DNA of 49,164 bases from contig JAHFKW010000003.1 of the NCBI GenBank assembly GCA_023245145.1, forward strand, positions 49,659 to 98,822, in the 5' to 3' direction. The notes beneath the pieces were generated by a model, which saw only the letters and a list, made by a program, of their open reading frames with translations, searched no databases and was not told the origin of the DNA. Of the stretch, positions 25,713-36,286 are shown piece by piece. This DNA comes from Candidatus Staskawiczbacteria bacterium. Lineage in GTDB: Bacteria > Patescibacteriota > Minisyncoccia > Minisyncoccales > Staskawiczbacteraceae. Position 1 is the first letter of the stretch. The number at the start of each line of letters is the position of its first letter. The translations under genes were made by a program, and so were the position numbers.

Positions 25713-27470
25713 ATGAATCATAAAACACATAGCATACATCAAAAAGGCTTTACGGTGATTGAGGTGGCAGTCAGTGCCGGAATTTTTGTGGTTTTGGCAG
25801 TAATTGTGGCCCAGGTTTATTTTCTTATTATTAATCAGGTGGTGGCGTATCGGGAACAAATCGCCGTTTCTTCTCTGGCTGATCAATATTTGGAAATTGT
25901 CAGAAACTTGCCATATTCAGCCATTGGCACGGTGAGTGGAAATCCGCATGGCAATTTGGCGGACTCGGTTAACCCGATTAATGCCACAGTTAACGGCGGA
26001 TCCTATCAATTGTATTACGAAGTAACTTATCTTGATGATCCGGCGGATGGAACTATTTTGGCCGGTACCGATTTTGCTTCCGATGACTATAAGCAAATCA
26101 AACTGAACGTAAAAAATATGCAGACTCAAGCCAGCAATAACTTTTTTTCTACCATTGCGCCCAAGGGGCTCGAGGGTTTAGCCAGTGGCGGAGCTTTGAG
26201 TATTCAGGTCTTTGACGCGGTGGGTCAGCCGGTTTTTGGTGCCAGTGTTCATATTCAAAACAGTGCGCTTAATCCCAGTATTGATTTAACTCGAACTTCT
26301 GACGCTGGCGGTAATTGGGTGGAAGTGGGTTTGCCTAATAGTGTTAATTCATATCGCATTACGGTGACAAAAAATGGTTATTCGACGGATCAGACCTATC
26401 CAAATTCGGTGGGAAATCCCAATCCTGTTAAGCCTGATGCCACGGTTTCTAATGGCCAGGTGACGCAAATCAGTTTTTCCATTGATAAAACCAGTACACT
26501 CACTTTTAATGTCCAAGACCAAATTTGCAGTCCTACGGCTTCGATTGATTTGGCAGTGCAAGGTGCTAAATTAATCGGTACGCCCAGTGTTTTAAAGTTT
26601 AATAATAATTACACCTCTAATGGAAGTGGACAAGTTGTTTTAAATAATATTGAGTGGGATACGTACACCCCCGCATTAAGTTCTTTAAATTACATGGTTT
26701 ATGGAACCTCGCCCATTTTGCAAGTCAGCGTTTTGCCAAACACTACCCAGACATTCACGTTGATTGTTGGACCTAAAACTAGCCATGCTTTTTTGGTGAT
26801 TGTAAAAGATTCGGCTAATGGCAATGCGATTGAAGGTGCCACGGTACGTCTGCAGTCCAATAATCCATCGGTGGACAGCAGTAAATATACGGCAGGTTCT
26901 ATTTGGAATCAGCAGGATTGGGCCAGTGGAACTCATGATGGAAATTTAGATATTGATAATATTCCTTCGGGTTTGAGATTACTTTATTTTAATAATCAGT
27001 ATGTTTCTTCCGGTGTTTTTACGTCTTCCATATTTGATACGGGTACAGAGGCTACGGCTTATACGACTTTGGAATGGCAACCGCCAAGCCAAAACCCGGC
27101 CACGGCGCTCAAATTTCAATTGGCCACCAATAATGACAATCTGACCTGGAATTATTTTGGCCCCGATGGAACAGCTAATTCTTATTACACGGTTTCCGGT
27201 ACTACCATTAACGCTATTCATAATAACACTCGCTATATTCGCTACAAAGCTTTTCTTTCAACCACGAATTCAACCCAAACTCCTGTATTAACCAGCATTA
27301 ATATTAATTACGTTTCGGGGTGTTTTACGCCGGGACAAGCTATGTTTGACAGTCTGACTTCCGGAAATAATTATAGCGTCGCCGTCAATGCTACGGGCTA
27401 TCAGACACAAACGATTGATAATATTAATATTTCAGGATACAACGTATTAACTGTTTTAATGACACCTTAG
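25713..27470 (+). CDS. Prepilin-like protein with large multidomain extracellular region
   Basis: Class III leader 'QKGFTVIEVAVSAGIFVVLAVIVAQVYF'; carboxypeptidase-regulatory-like repeats. Confidence 0.85.
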   Translation: MNHKTHSIHQKGFTVIEVAVSAGIFVVLAVIVAQVYFLIINQVVAYREQIAVSSLADQYLEIVRNLPYSAIGTVSGNPHGNLADSVNPINATVNGGSYQLYYEVTYLDDPADGTILAGTDFASDDYKQIKLNVKNMQTQASNNFFSTIAPKGLEGLASGGALSIQVFDAVGQPVFGASVHIQNSALNPSIDLTRTSDAGGNWVEVGLPNSVNSYRITVTKNGYSTDQTYPNSVGNPNPVKPDATVSNGQVTQISFSIDKTSTLTFNVQDQICSPTASIDLAVQGAKLIGTPSVLKFNNNYTSNGSGQVVLNNIEWDTYTPALSSLNYMVYGTSPILQVSVLPNTTQTFTLIVGPKTSHAFLVIVKDSANGNAIEGATVRLQSNNPSVDSSKYTAGSIWNQQDWASGTHDGNLDIDNIPSGLRLLYFNNQYVSSGVFTSSIFDTGTEATAYTTLEWQPPSQNPATALKFQLATNNDNLTWNYFGPDGTANSYYTVSGTTINAIHNNTRYIRYKAFLSTTNSTQTPVLTSININYVSGCFTPGQAMFDSLTSGNNYSVAVNATGYQTQTIDNINISGYNVLTVLMTP

Positions 27471-27518
27471 CCCCGCTAAGCGGGGAATTTCAAATTTTTA
27501 ATTTTAAATTTTAAATAA

Positions 27519-27559
27519 TTGACTTCAAATTTTAAATTTCAAACTTCAAATTCACAGAA
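27519..27559 (+). repeat. Dispersed AT repeat, copy in prepilin leader (pair near 33572)
   Basis: TTGACTTCAAATTTTAAATTTCAAACTTCAAATTCACAG, nearly identical to 33572-33610. Confidence 0.85.
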
Positions 27560-28157
27560 AGGCTTCACTATTTTAGAATTACTAGTGGCCGTATCTATTT
27601 TTGGTGGTTTGGCTATTTTAGTGGCACTGCTATTTTCTGATGTGTTTTCCGGTTCAAAACAGCAATTGTTGGCGGTTGACAATGTTGAGCAGTCTCGTTT
27701 GGTTGCCTCTCAATTTTTAAATGAAATGCGCAATGCCACCACGGGTGTGAGCGGTGAATATTCTTTGGGGCAAGCAGGTGACCAGCAGATTATTTTTTAT
27801 TCCAAAACTACGGGTACGTCCACTGTTAACCGAATTCGTTATTATGTTTCCGGAACAAAATTATACAAAGGAGTGGTGATTCCTACGGGCAATCCGCTGA
27901 CGTATAATTTGGGATCTGAAGTTGTAAAAGTGGCACAAAATGATTTGACCAATGGCACGGGGCAAGTATTTACATATTATGGCGATACTTACAGTGGCTC
28001 AGAAAATTCTTTGACTCAGCCCATTAACTTAACTGCAGTAAAATTTGTTAAAATTAATTTGACGGTGCTCACCCAAGCTAAAAATAATAGTAATACCACT
28101 TACTCCATCAGCGAAGGAGTCACGATACGGAATTTAAAAACCAATTTAGGAAATTAA
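27519..28157 (+). CDS. Type IV prepilin-like protein
   Basis: 'SQKGFTILELLVAVSIFGGLAILVALLF'; TTG start assumed. Confidence 0.88.
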   Translation: MTSNFKFQTSNSQKGFTILELLVAVSIFGGLAILVALLFSDVFSGSKQQLLAVDNVEQSRLVASQFLNEMRNATTGVSGEYSLGQAGDQQIIFYSKTTGTSTVNRIRYYVSGTKLYKGVVIPTGNPLTYNLGSEVVKVAQNDLTNGTGQVFTYYGDTYSGSENSLTQPINLTAVKFVKINLTVLTQAKNNSNTTYSISEGVTIRNLKTNLGN

Positions 28158-29545
28158 TGATGCATACCAATAATCATCAAAAGGGCGTAATGCTGATATA
28201 TTTGATTATCACTATTTCTTTGTTTTCCATTATTATGTTGCCGGTGCTGGATATTGTTTCAAAAAAAATGATTATTCTGCGTTCTGCGGTTGGCAAAGAG
28301 CAGGCTCTTCAAATCGCTGAAGCAGGTATTAATTATTATCAATGGCATTTGGCACATTATCCAACTGATTATAAGGACGGCACTGGCCAAAATGGACCGT
28401 ATGTTCACGATTATAAAGATTTTGACACCCAGCAGACGGTGGGTAAATTTAGTTTAGTTGTTACTGCTCCGCCCACAGGTTCCACGATTGTGACTATTCA
28501 ATCAACTGGCTGGATGAATAATGCACCTTCGGTCACACGCACTATTACCACGCGCTTTGGTATCCCATCCATGGCTAAATACGCTTTTTTAAGTAACGAT
28601 ATTATTTGGATCGGTGATACGGAATCCATCAGTGGACAGTTGCTGAGTAATAATGGTATTCGCTTTGATGGCGTCGGAAATGCTCCCATTCAATCCGCTA
28701 AACAAACCTACACTTGTCCGTCTAGTCAAGGTTCTCCTTGTCCTGCTACAAAGAACGGAGTATGGGGGAGTGCTTCTCAAGCTGTGCAAAATTTCTGGCA
28801 ATTTCCAGTTCCGGCGGTGGATTTTTCATCGCTGACCTCCAATTTAGCCAGTATGAAAACATCCGCCCAAAGCGGAGGAATTTATTTACCACCTTCCAAT
28901 GCGCAGGGGTATTCTTTGGTTTTTAATATCGATGGCACTGTTACGGTATACAAAGTGACGAGTCTGTTATCTAACCCAACAGGTTGGGATACTAGCTGGG
29001 TGGCTCATAATGAATATACCGATTATAATGCCAGAACTCTCCAATTCACTCAAAATATTCCGGCCAACGGTATTATTTATGTGGAAGATAAAACTTGGGT
29101 GGAAGGAACGGTTAAGGGTCGAGCTACGGTAGCGGCGGCAAAATTACCATATAATGCTTCAACTGCACCTACACTTTATATTCCTAAGAATATTGTATAT
29201 CAAGCAAAGGACGGGTCTAATGTTTTGGGATTAATTGCTCAAAAAGATGTGGTGGTGACTAATCACGCATCCAACACATTGGAAATTGACGGTGCTTTAA
29301 TTTCTCAAAACGGGGCGGCTCAGTTTTTTTACTACCCCAATAATGTAAAAACTAGCATCACCATTTACGGAGCAATTATGACATATAAACAGTGGACTTG
29401 GAGCTGGGTCAATGGTTCCAATCAAACTACTTCCGGTTATCCCAATACTTTTTCCAATTACGACAGTAATTTGCTTTACGGACCTCCGCCCAGTTTCCCA
29501 TTTTCTTCGTCTGACTATCAAATGCTAAGTTGGACAAGTAATTAA
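28157..29545 (+). CDS. PilX-like pilus-associated protein with prepilin-like N-terminus
   Basis: 'HQKGVMLIYLIITISLFSIIMLPVLD...EQALQIAEAGINYYQWHL'. Confidence 0.8.
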   Translation: MMHTNNHQKGVMLIYLIITISLFSIIMLPVLDIVSKKMIILRSAVGKEQALQIAEAGINYYQWHLAHYPTDYKDGTGQNGPYVHDYKDFDTQQTVGKFSLVVTAPPTGSTIVTIQSTGWMNNAPSVTRTITTRFGIPSMAKYAFLSNDIIWIGDTESISGQLLSNNGIRFDGVGNAPIQSAKQTYTCPSSQGSPCPATKNGVWGSASQAVQNFWQFPVPAVDFSSLTSNLASMKTSAQSGGIYLPPSNAQGYSLVFNIDGTVTVYKVTSLLSNPTGWDTSWVAHNEYTDYNARTLQFTQNIPANGIIYVEDKTWVEGTVKGRATVAAAKLPYNASTAPTLYIPKNIVYQAKDGSNVLGLIAQKDVVVTNHASNTLEIDGALISQNGAAQFFYYPNNVKTSITIYGAIMTYKQWTWSWVNGSNQTTSGYPNTFSNYDSNLLYGPPPSFPFSSSDYQMLSWTSN

Positions 29546-29559
29546 ATAATCTTATTATC

Positions 29560-29850
29560 ATGAAAAGAGCTGATTTCCCCAACGCTTCGCCATTGCAACC
29601 CCTTCCGCCGGGCGTAGTTTCAAATATTTCTCATAATATCAACTCTCAAAGTCAGGCAAATTACGTTGGGCCGTCTTCGGCTGGCACGGTTGAAATACTC
29701 AATCCTTCTGTGTTAAATATGCCCCAAACTCCCACTCAACCCAAAAATAATTATTATCTCTGGGCGGGTGGCGTAATGCTGGTGATATTTTTACTATTGG
29801 TGCTTGGCTGGGTTTGGTTTAATCGGATAAAGAAAAATGATATACTATAA
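29560..29850 (+). CDS. Single-TM protein, unknown function, in pilus cluster
   Basis: 96 aa, C-terminal TM 'YLWAGGVMLVIFLLLVLGWVWF'. Confidence 0.6.
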   Translation: MKRADFPNASPLQPLPPGVVSNISHNINSQSQANYVGPSSAGTVEILNPSVLNMPQTPTQPKNNYYLWAGGVMLVIFLLLVLGWVWFNRIKKNDIL

Positions 29851-29852
29851 GT

Positions 29853-30980
29853 ATGTTTAAGTTTTTAAACTTACAACCGGAAATATTCGGGGTAGATGTT
29901 AATGATTTATCGCTACGGATAGTGAAGCTTAAAAAAAAGCGTAAGGGTTTTGTGGTGGTTTCTTGTAGTGAAGTATTAGTTCCGCCCGATGTTATTAAAG
30001 AAGGGGTTGTTCAAAATCAAGACGCATTAGTGGAGATTATTAAAAAAGCTCTGGCAGGCTCGAAGGGGAAAAAGTTGGGTACACGCTATGCTATTATTTC
30101 ATTGCCCGAAGAAAAGTCTTTTTCACAGGTTATCCAAATGCCTCGTATGACGCATCAAGAATTAGTTTCTGCCGTTCCCCTTGAAGCAGAAAACTATATT
30201 CCTTTGCCTATTGATAAAGTCTATTTGGATTTTCAAATTATTGATAGTCATCAGGGTAATGATAAAAATACGTTAAACCACGTTGATTTGCTGATTAATG
30301 TGATTCCCAAAACTATTGCCGACACCTATGTAGCCTGTTTTAAAAAAGCCGGTCTTATCCCATGTATCTTAGAAGTGGAGTCTCAGGCTATTGCCAGAGC
30401 TTTGATGAAGGAGGGCACCAGTACTTCACCAATTATTTTTATAGACTTGGGCAATGCGAATACTAGTTTTATTATTTTCTCGGGTAACTCTATTCGTTTT
30501 ACGTCTTCCATTCCGATTTCTTCCAATCAACTAACTTTGGCAATTGCTCAAAAAACAAAGGTTAGTTTTGATAAAGCTGAAGAACTTAAATTAAAATTTG
30601 GGTTAACAACGAAAAAAGGAGAAAAAAATTACGACATTGTCAGTGCCATGGATCCATTACTGTCTGATTTGGCCCAACAAATTAAAAAATATATTGAATT
30701 CTATCGTGATCATGTATCTCATGAGTATTTTCCCTTGGAGGGAAACATAGAAAAAATTGTTCTGTGTGGCGGTGGCGCAAATTTAAAAGAACTAACAGAT
30801 TTTTTATTCAAAAAGTTAGCAATTCCGGTTGTCATTGGTGATCCTTGTATTAATTTACTGCCATTAAAGAAAGGGAAAAACTTTTTAATTCCAACTGCTA
30901 AAGCTCAATCCTTTGCTACGGCACTTGGACTGGCACTGCGAGGTGCTAGCCAGGGTTTACTAAACGAATATCATGATTAA
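29853..30980 (+). CDS. pilM: Type IV pilus assembly protein PilM
   Basis: 'FGVDVNDLSLRIVKLKKKRKGFVV', 'VPLEAENYIPLPIDKVYLDFQII', 'IVLCGGGANLKELTDFL'. Confidence 0.92.
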   Translation: MFKFLNLQPEIFGVDVNDLSLRIVKLKKKRKGFVVVSCSEVLVPPDVIKEGVVQNQDALVEIIKKALAGSKGKKLGTRYAIISLPEEKSFSQVIQMPRMTHQELVSAVPLEAENYIPLPIDKVYLDFQIIDSHQGNDKNTLNHVDLLINVIPKTIADTYVACFKKAGLIPCILEVESQAIARALMKEGTSTSPIIFIDLGNANTSFIIFSGNSIRFTSSIPISSNQLTLAIAQKTKVSFDKAEELKLKFGLTTKKGEKNYDIVSAMDPLLSDLAQQIKKYIEFYRDHVSHEYFPLEGNIEKIVLCGGGANLKELTDFLFKKLAIPVVIGDPCINLLPLKKGKNFLIPTAKAQSFATALGLALRGASQGLLNEYHD

Positions 30981-31518
30981 TCTTCTTCCTCCACAAGAAA
31001 AAGGAGCATTACGATTTGAACAGCAAAAAAAGCTGGTTATAGTTTTAGGTAATATGGTGATTATCTGTTTATTGTTTTTGATTCTCATGTTACTTTCAGT
31101 TAAATTTTATATCTTGGAAGATGTTAGATACCGCCAAGGCATTTTAGACGAGATTGCCAAAACCAATCAAGGTTCTGACTTAAATGGGTTTAAAAATATC
31201 ATTCAAGATTATAATGCTCGCATGAACACCGCGAATGATTTTTATAAAAATACAAATTCTGTTTCGGTGGCTATTAATAAAATACTTTCCTTACCACGGC
31301 CAGCGGGACTAAAGATAACTCGTATTTTTGTTGAAAATAACATTGGGCCGGTCAAAATATCTTTGGCAGGTTTGGCTGATACCAGGGATAGTCTGCAGGT
31401 GTTTAAAAAAAGTATAGAAACCGACAAAGGAATACAAAATGTTTATTTCCCACCCGAAAGTTGGGTAAAACCGGTCAATATTAATTTTTATATCACCTTG
31501 GAAGTTGATTATGAATAA
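30973..31518 (+). CDS. pilN: PilN-like type IV pilus protein
   Basis: 'MINLLPPQEKGALRFEQQKK' start, one TM, position after pilM. Confidence 0.8.
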   Translation: MINLLPPQEKGALRFEQQKKLVIVLGNMVIICLLFLILMLLSVKFYILEDVRYRQGILDEIAKTNQGSDLNGFKNIIQDYNARMNTANDFYKNTNSVSVAINKILSLPRPAGLKITRIFVENNIGPVKISLAGLADTRDSLQVFKKSIETDKGIQNVYFPPESWVKPVNINFYITLEVDYE

Positions 31519-32053
31519 TAAGCAAACCATTTACCTTATCTTGGCAATTTTTATAACCACAGCCTTATTATTGGTATTGTTTTTAATATATCCTATTTTT
31601 TCAGACATTAGACTTAGTTCAAAGCGCATTTTGCATCAGCGAGCTCAAATGCAAAATATGGAACTTGAAGACCGCCAACTAACTATTTTTAAAGAAAAAT
31701 ATAAAGAATACCAAAGCAACCTCTTAAAAATCGATAAGTTACTGGTGGATGCCAATAACCCGATTGACTTTATTACTTTTTTAGAATCTGTTGCGCGAGA
31801 TATAAATATCTTAACCGAAATCAAGTTACTGGCTACTCAAGCAAAAAATGTTCCGAAGTGGCCAACGCTCACTTTTCAAATTTTGGCTAATGGGAGTTTT
31901 TCAAATATCATGGCTTTTTCTCAAAAGTTAGAAACGGGTCCATATTTAATAAAGGTCCAGCGTTTGTCAATTACCAAAGAAGAGATATTAGCTGGTAAAG
32001 AAAAAACAGTAGGCATGCAAGCTGATATGATAATACAAGTAGTCATCAAATGA
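31505..32053 (+). CDS. PilO-like type IV pilus protein
   Basis: N-terminal TM, coiled coil, position after pilN. Confidence 0.65.
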   Translation: MIMNNKQTIYLILAIFITTALLLVLFLIYPIFSDIRLSSKRILHQRAQMQNMELEDRQLTIFKEKYKEYQSNLLKIDKLLVDANNPIDFITFLESVARDINILTEIKLLATQAKNVPKWPTLTFQILANGSFSNIMAFSQKLETGPYLIKVQRLSITKEEILAGKEKTVGMQADMIIQVVIK

Positions 32054-32358
32054 AAAAAATACCCCTACATATTAATATGGGATTTGTAAAAAAGTATGCC
32101 CATGCCATTAAGCTACTTCCATGGGTATTGGGTATTCATGCTTTTTTGTGTATTATTATTTTTATGGTCATAGTCGCAGGAGTTGGCGAGTTGTTATTCT
32201 ATCAATATGTTACTTTGGTACGCACTAGCACTTTGCAGGGTCAAGTTTCTCCTACGGAGTTTCAGGAAAATACCTATCGAGCTATTATACAACAATGGCA
32301 GGACCGTGAAGAAACTTTTAAGAATACCTCTGTGAAGGATTTTAAAAACCCTTTTTAA
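32050..32358 (+). CDS. Single-TM protein, unknown function
   Basis: 102 aa, TM 'VLGIHAFLCIIIFMVIVAGVGELLFYQY'. Confidence 0.55.
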   Translation: MKKIPLHINMGFVKKYAHAIKLLPWVLGIHAFLCIIIFMVIVAGVGELLFYQYVTLVRTSTLQGQVSPTEFQENTYRAIIQQWQDREETFKNTSVKDFKNPF

Positions 32359-32373
32359 ATAATTAATAAAAAT

Positions 32374-32757
32374 ATGAGTAAAAAAATATATTTAATTGAA
32401 GATGACCCCGCTATTATTGATATTTATGCCACCATGATAAAGCGAGCTCATTTTGAAGTGGAAGTCTTAAGTTTGGGTCAGCAGGTGTTGGCGAAAGTCA
32501 AAGCCATTGTGGCAGGGGAAGAATCAAAACCGGATTTAGTCCTGCTAGATTTAATCTTACCTGATATGAATGGGATGGAAATTTTAGCAGAAATGAAAAA
32601 AAATGAGGCTACAAAAAGTATTACAGTGTTTATTTTGTCCAACCAGGCGGATGCAGAGAGTTCGCAGGCAAGTTCGGTCAAACCTGATAAGTTCATTGTC
32701 AAAGCCAATATTACGCCAACACAACTTTTGGAAATTATCCAAAAACAGTTGAAATAA
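32374..32757 (+). CDS. Single-domain response regulator
   Basis: 'KIYLIEDDPAIIDIY', 'PDLVLLDLILPDMNGMEIL', 'VFILSNQ', 'DKFIVKANITP'. Confidence 0.9.
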   Translation: MSKKIYLIEDDPAIIDIYATMIKRAHFEVEVLSLGQQVLAKVKAIVAGEESKPDLVLLDLILPDMNGMEILAEMKKNEATKSITVFILSNQADAESSQASSVKPDKFIVKANITPTQLLEIIQKQLK

Positions 32758-32760
32758 AAC

Positions 32761-33492
32761 ATGGAAGAAATTTCTTTAAAAGCTCAGGAACTGTTTAATA
32801 TCGGGAGTTTTGGCGTAACGAATAGCCTTTTGCATGCATTGATAGTTTCATTGACATTAATGATATTGGCCATTCTTTTCTCTGGAAAAATAAGAATAGT
32901 TCCGGGCAATGTGCAAAGTGCCATAGAAATGGGGGCAGAATGGTTGTTAGAATTAATGGAATCAATGCTCGGTTCAATGAAAAAAGCCGAACAATACTTT
33001 CCATTAGTTGCTACGATTTTTGTGTTCATCGCCTTTTCAAATCTCTCCGGTATTTTGCCCGGCGTGGGGTCGCTGTTTATAAAACATGGTCACCAAGAAA
33101 TTTCCTTGTTCCGTTCTCCCGCCGCAGATTTGAATTTTACATTGGCCTTTGCGGTAATCTCTGTTATGGTAACTAATATTATAGGAATGATGGCGGTGGG
33201 AGTATTCCCTCACATTGGTAAGTTTCTGAACTTTAAAAGCCCCATTATGTTTTTTATCGGTTTACTGGAATTCGTTTCGGAATTGGCAAAAATTATTTCT
33301 CTGTCATTCAGGTTGTTTGGAAATGTGTTCGCTGGCGAAGTGTTGTTGACCATTATTTTCTTTTTGACCCCCTATATTATCCCGTTACCGTTTTTATTCC
33401 TAGAAATCTTCGTTGGGTTGATTCAGGCGTTCGTTTTTGCTATGCTTACCCTGGTTTCTATATCACTGCATACCGCAGTGCATGAACATTAG
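32761..33492 (+). CDS. atpB: F1Fo ATP synthase subunit a
   Basis: 'LAKIISLSFRLFGNVFAGEVLL' and C-terminal 'FVFAMLTLVSISLHTAVHEH'. Confidence 0.95.
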   Translation: MEEISLKAQELFNIGSFGVTNSLLHALIVSLTLMILAILFSGKIRIVPGNVQSAIEMGAEWLLELMESMLGSMKKAEQYFPLVATIFVFIAFSNLSGILPGVGSLFIKHGHQEISLFRSPAADLNFTLAFAVISVMVTNIIGMMAVGVFPHIGKFLNFKSPIMFFIGLLEFVSELAKIISLSFRLFGNVFAGEVLLTIIFFLTPYIIPLPFLFLEIFVGLIQAFVFAMLTLVSISLHTAVHEH

Positions 33493-33568
33493 TCAATTAT
33501 ATAAATATAATTAATTTTCAATTTGTAATTTGAATTCAATTTGAAATATTCTAATATTTAATTTTTAA

Positions 33569-33844
<276 letters not shown>

Positions 33845-33852
33845 ATATATCT

Positions 33853-34365
33853 ATGGAGGCAGGAGGAAGTTTATTTGAACAATTAGGTATCAATTGGAAG
33901 CTTTTTTTAAGTCAAGCTGTCAATTTTTTTATCCTGTTCATTATTCTTAGGGCTTTTGTATATAAGCCCCTTTTGGCTGTTATAAAAAAAAGGAAAGAAA
34001 AGATTCAGGAGGGTTTAACTAAAGCCAGAGAGGCTGACATTAGGTTAAAAGAAATTGATGTTATTGCAAAAGACCATTTAAAAAAGGCTGATCAGGAATC
34101 CATTGCTGTTATTAAAAATGCTGAAGACCGGGCTAAAAAACTTGAGGAATCCTTAGTCAAAAAAGCTGAAGAAAAACAAAAGCAGTTATTGGCTCAAGCG
34201 CAAATTCAGTATGAAAAACAACAAGAGGAATCGCGTAAAGAAGTTTTGGCTCAAGCCGCCAGTTTAGTAAAAAGACTCATTGTTAAAACAGTGGAGTTGA
34301 AACCGGAAGCAGTAGATGAAGCACTCATAGAAAAAGCAGTTAATTTTGTAAAACATGAAACGTAG
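33853..34365 (+). CDS. atpF: F1Fo ATP synthase subunit b
   Basis: 'INWKLFLSQAVNFFILFIILRAFVYKPLLAVIKKRKEKI' plus coiled coil. Confidence 0.94.
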   Translation: MEAGGSLFEQLGINWKLFLSQAVNFFILFIILRAFVYKPLLAVIKKRKEKIQEGLTKAREADIRLKEIDVIAKDHLKKADQESIAVIKNAEDRAKKLEESLVKKAEEKQKQLLAQAQIQYEKQQEESRKEVLAQAASLVKRLIVKTVELKPEAVDEALIEKAVNFVKHET

Positions 34366-34681
34366 CACCAAAGAGTATGTAAAGGCTATTGAAAAAGCCC
34401 AAAAGTTTAACTTGCAGAATTTTTTACGATTGTTAGAAAAAAATAATGACACCAAAAAACTGAAAGGAATTGTAGCTTTGGTTGAAAAAGCAGGGTATCG
34501 AAACATAGTTATTGAAACGGCCAGAAAGTTAAAAAAAGTTTGGCGGTTCAAAAAAAACGATAAGATTAAAGAAGAAGTAAATCCAAAATTAATAGCAGGC
34601 GTCAGGATTACTATTGATAGCAAAAGACAGTTAGATTTATCATTCAAAAATTTACTAGAAAAAGTATTCCATGAACAATAA
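34355..34681 (+). CDS. atpH: F1Fo ATP synthase subunit delta, short form
   Basis: C-terminal '[29 protein letters not shown]'; only 108 aa. Confidence 0.85.
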   Translation: MKRSTKEYVKAIEKAQKFNLQNFLRLLEKNNDTKKLKGIVALVEKAGYRNIVIETARKLKKVWRFKKNDKIKEEVNPKLIAGVRITIDSKRQLDLSFKNLLEKVFHEQ

Positions 34682-36194
34682 CGTCATAGAAAAATTAAAA
34701 CAAGCCATTGAAGGTTACGAGAATAACCCGCAATGGGAAGAAATCGGCACCATTATTGAAGTAGGTGATGGGATTATTAAAATTTCCGGCCTTTCAAATG
34801 TGGAAAGCCAAGAAGTATTGGTGGTAGAAACCGGTAAAGAAAAAATTAAGGCGGTGGCGTTAAACCTTGAAGAAGATGCGGTTGGAGCTTTATTGTTGGG
34901 TGATGCAACAGCAGTCAAAGCAGGACAAACCGTCAAAAGAACTAACACGTTACTTTCCATTAATGTTGGAGAACAGCTTTTGGGCAGAGTGGTGGATCCT
35001 TTAGGCAGAGCCATGGATGGCAAGGGGCCGATTTTTTCAGAAAAAGACAAGCCACAGACAAACCCTTTGGAAAATAATGCTCCGGATGTTTTGGCCCGCC
35101 AATCAGTTAAACAGCCATTACACACCGGAATTAAGGCCATTGATGCCATGATTCCCATTGGCAAAGGTCAGCGAGAATTGATTATCGGAGATAGGGGAAC
35201 CGGAAAAACCGCTATTGCTCTGGATATGATAATTAATCAGGGCCGTGAGGGGGGAAAGCCGGCCATTTGCATTTATGTGGCCGTTGGGCAAAAAGAATCA
35301 AAAATTGCCAAAATTGTTGAAACCCTAAAAAATAACAATGCCCTAGAGTACACGATTGTGGTGGTGGCTGGCGCCTCAAGTCCGGCTGCTTGGTGGTATC
35401 TGGCTCCTTTTGCCGGATGCGCTATTGGTGAATACTTCCGCGATAAAGGCCAAGATGCGTTGATTATCTATGATGACTTATCAAAACACGCTTGGGCGTA
35501 TAGGCAGATTTCTTTATTATTGCGAAGACCGCCGGGCAGAGAAGCTTACCCGGGAGACGTGTTTTATTTGCATTCAAGACTCTTGGAAAGGGCCGCCAAG
35601 CTTTCAAAAGAAAATGGGGGAGGCTCACTTACTGCCATTCCTATTATTGAAACTCAACTTGGTGATGGTACTGCCTATATTCCTACCAACGTAATTTCTA
35701 TTACCGATGGGCAAATTTATTTGGAATCTGATTTATTTTATCAGGGTACTCGCCCGGCGGTAAACGTTGGGTTATCAGTTTCGCGCGTGGGAGGTGCTGC
35801 TCAAACCAAGGCCATGAAAAAGGTAGCTGGAAGATTGAGGCTGGAGTTAGCGCAATTTAGAGAACTGCAAACCTTCGTTCAGTTTGCCTCGGATGTGGAC
35901 GAGGCGACCAAGCAGAAAATCAAAAAAGGAAGAATTATGACCGAAGTCTTAAAACAGCCAGATTTGAGGCCATTGCCATTTGAACAGCAGGTATTAGTTT
36001 TGTATACGGCGTTGAATGGATACTTTGATAAGTTTGAACCCGAGCAAATTCAGGCCATAGAAACCAAGTTTTTAGAATATGTAAGTAGCTTACATAATAA
36101 TTTGCTTGAATCACTAAGGGAGGAGAAGCAAATTACTGATGAAATTGAAGCGGATATGAAAAAAGTTATTACCAAATTCATAAGTGAACAATAG
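34671..36194 (+). CDS. atpA: F1Fo ATP synthase subunit alpha
   Basis: '[15 protein letters not shown]', '[79 protein letters not shown]'. Confidence 0.97.
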   Translation: MNNNVIEKLKQAIEGYENNPQWEEIGTIIEVGDGIIKISGLSNVESQEVLVVETGKEKIKAVALNLEEDAVGALLLGDATAVKAGQTVKRTNTLLSINVGEQLLGRVVDPLGRAMDGKGPIFSEKDKPQTNPLENNAPDVLARQSVKQPLHTGIKAIDAMIPIGKGQRELIIGDRGTGKTAIALDMIINQGREGGKPAICIYVAVGQKESKIAKIVETLKNNNALEYTIVVVAGASSPAAWWYLAPFAGCAIGEYFRDKGQDALIIYDDLSKHAWAYRQISLLLRRPPGREAYPGDVFYLHSRLLERAAKLSKENGGGSLTAIPIIETQLGDGTAYIPTNVISITDGQIYLESDLFYQGTRPAVNVGLSVSRVGGAAQTKAMKKVAGRLRLELAQFRELQTFVQFASDVDEATKQKIKKGRIMTEVLKQPDLRPLPFEQQVLVLYTALNGYFDKFEPEQIQAIETKFLEYVSSLHNNLLESLREEKQITDEIEADMKKVITKFISEQ

Positions 36195-36195
36195 T

Positions 36196-36225
36196 ATATG
36201 GAATCGGTTCAAAACTTAAAAAAAC
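36196..36225 (+). pseudogene. Duplicate of the atpG 5' end
   Basis: ATATGGAATCGGTTCAAAACTTAAAAAAAC matches 36888-36917 with two synonymous differences; both encode MESVQNLKK. Confidence 0.88.
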
Positions 36226-36243
36226 ACCAAAACATACAAGCTA

Positions 36244-36271
36244 TTGACATGGGGGCCGGTTTTGCTATAAT
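36244..36271 (+). promoter_or_regulatory. Consensus sigma70 promoter upstream of NYN gene
   Basis: TTGACA-16 nt-TATAAT. Confidence 0.85.
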
Positions 36272-36286
36272 CAAATTGATTAAACA

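Noticed and set aside
27465-27486. CCCCGC-TAA-GCGGGG hairpin at the end of the large prepilin gene as a new palindromic element
   Set aside because: Position just after the stop codon and the following A/T run fit an ordinary weak terminator.
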